Source: an uncultured Flavobacteriales bacterium | GTDB lineage: Bacteria; Bacteroidota; Bacteroidia; Flavobacteriales; BACL11 | Reading direction: 5' to 3' | Assembly: GCA_913047525.1 (NCBI GenBank) | Contig: CAJWUS010000024.1 | Coordinates: 1 to 14,467, forward strand | DNA length: 14,467 bases | Shown: piece by piece, positions 14,254 to 14,467 of the stretch | How the letters are laid out: the number at the start of each line of letters is the position of its first letter | Position numbering within the stretch: position 1 is the stretch's first letter | The notes under the pieces: model-generated | Told to the model about the DNA's origin: nothing | Seen by the model: the letters and a program-made list of their open reading frames with translations, nothing else | Databases searched by the model: none | Program-made: the position numbers and the translations under genes

Positions 14254-14467
14254 CTATAAATCAAACTTAATACCCTGAGCTAAAGGCAACTCTTCAGTAT
14301 AGTTAATAGTATTTGTTTGTCTTCTCATGTAAATTTTCCAAGCATCACTACCACTTTCTCTACCTCCGCCAGTCTCTTTTTCCCCACCAAAAGCTCCACC
14401 AATTTCAGCACCGCTAGTACCAATGTTTACATTTGCAATTCCACAATCACTACCAGCAACAGATAAG
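14254..14467 (-). CDS. ALDH7-family aldehyde dehydrogenase, C-terminal part (cut by window edge)
   Basis: The last 70 complete codons of a leftward gene are visible, ending with TAG at 14254-14256. The sequence contains [47 protein letters not shown] and the terminal [11 protein letters not shown]. These are the conserved C-terminal features of the ALDH7 (antiquitin / aminoadipate-semialdehyde dehydrogenase) family, which oxidises semialdehydes from lysine degradation with NAD(P)+. The catalytic Cys and cofactor site lie outside the window. It converges on the M28 peptidase gene, with 58 bases between stops that hold the tRNA fragment. Confidence 0.88.
   Translation of the reverse strand, partial: LSVAGSDCGIANVNIGTSGAEIGGAFGGEKETGGGRESGSDAWKIYMRRQTNTINYTEELPLAQGIKFDL

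Noticed and set aside
1..14467. CRISPR arrays, transposases, toxin-antitoxin pairs or phage genes
   Set aside because: No regularly spaced repeats, transposase motifs or phage-type proteins were seen on either strand; the only mobile-element hint is the tRNA 3'-end fragment.

Overview
The window reads as a chromosomal stretch of a low-GC member of the Bacteroidota, most likely Flavobacteriia or a close relative. The evidence is: two secreted proteins with type IX secretion (T9SS) C-terminal sorting domains; promoters of the Bacteroidota pattern (TTTG, 19-20 nt, TAnnTTTG); the Bacteroidota-specific IPExxxVDY family gene next to pyruvate kinase; and gene order around acpP that I recall from flavobacterial genomes. 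Coding DNA is AT-rich, and one intergenic region falls to about 13% GC by my hand count.

Left block (1-5715): a tight leftward operon acpP - fabF - IPExxxVDY gene - pyk - M42 aminopeptidase (the last one cut by the window edge) couples fatty-acid carrier and elongation functions to glycolysis. Diverging from acpP is a rightward pair, purN and rnhA, joined by an ATGA overlap. It runs head-on into a leftward PfkB-family kinase with a 4-base 3' overlap. The rnc gene that I would expect between fabF and the IPExxxVDY gene is absent.

Middle block (5716-7818): a tRNA-Asn(GTT) with its own promoter and a strong bidirectional terminator, then a leftward secreted seven-bladed 'two-component regulator propeller' protein with a T9SS tail. 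Next comes a previously hidden pseudogene: the remains of a secreted DNA/RNA non-specific (NUC1-type) endonuclease, spread over three reading frames, with its core deleted and its DRGH motif damaged. A small lipoprotein gene follows.

Right block (7819-14467): RNase R (rnr) converges, with an 11-base overlap, on a 728-residue T9SS-exported protein. A 545-bp gene-free, extremely AT-rich spacer separates that gene from rpiB and a secreted M28 zinc peptidase. Between the M28 gene and the convergent, partial ALDH7-family dehydrogenase lies a 21-nt fragment matching the 3' end of a tRNA, probably tRNA-Pro. It may be the scar of an integration event.

Most genes are housekeeping. I see no defence system, CRISPR array, transposase or complete mobile element. 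The points most worth following up are the endonuclease pseudogene, the tRNA-end scar, the AT-rich island, the missing rnc and the two T9SS cargo proteins.
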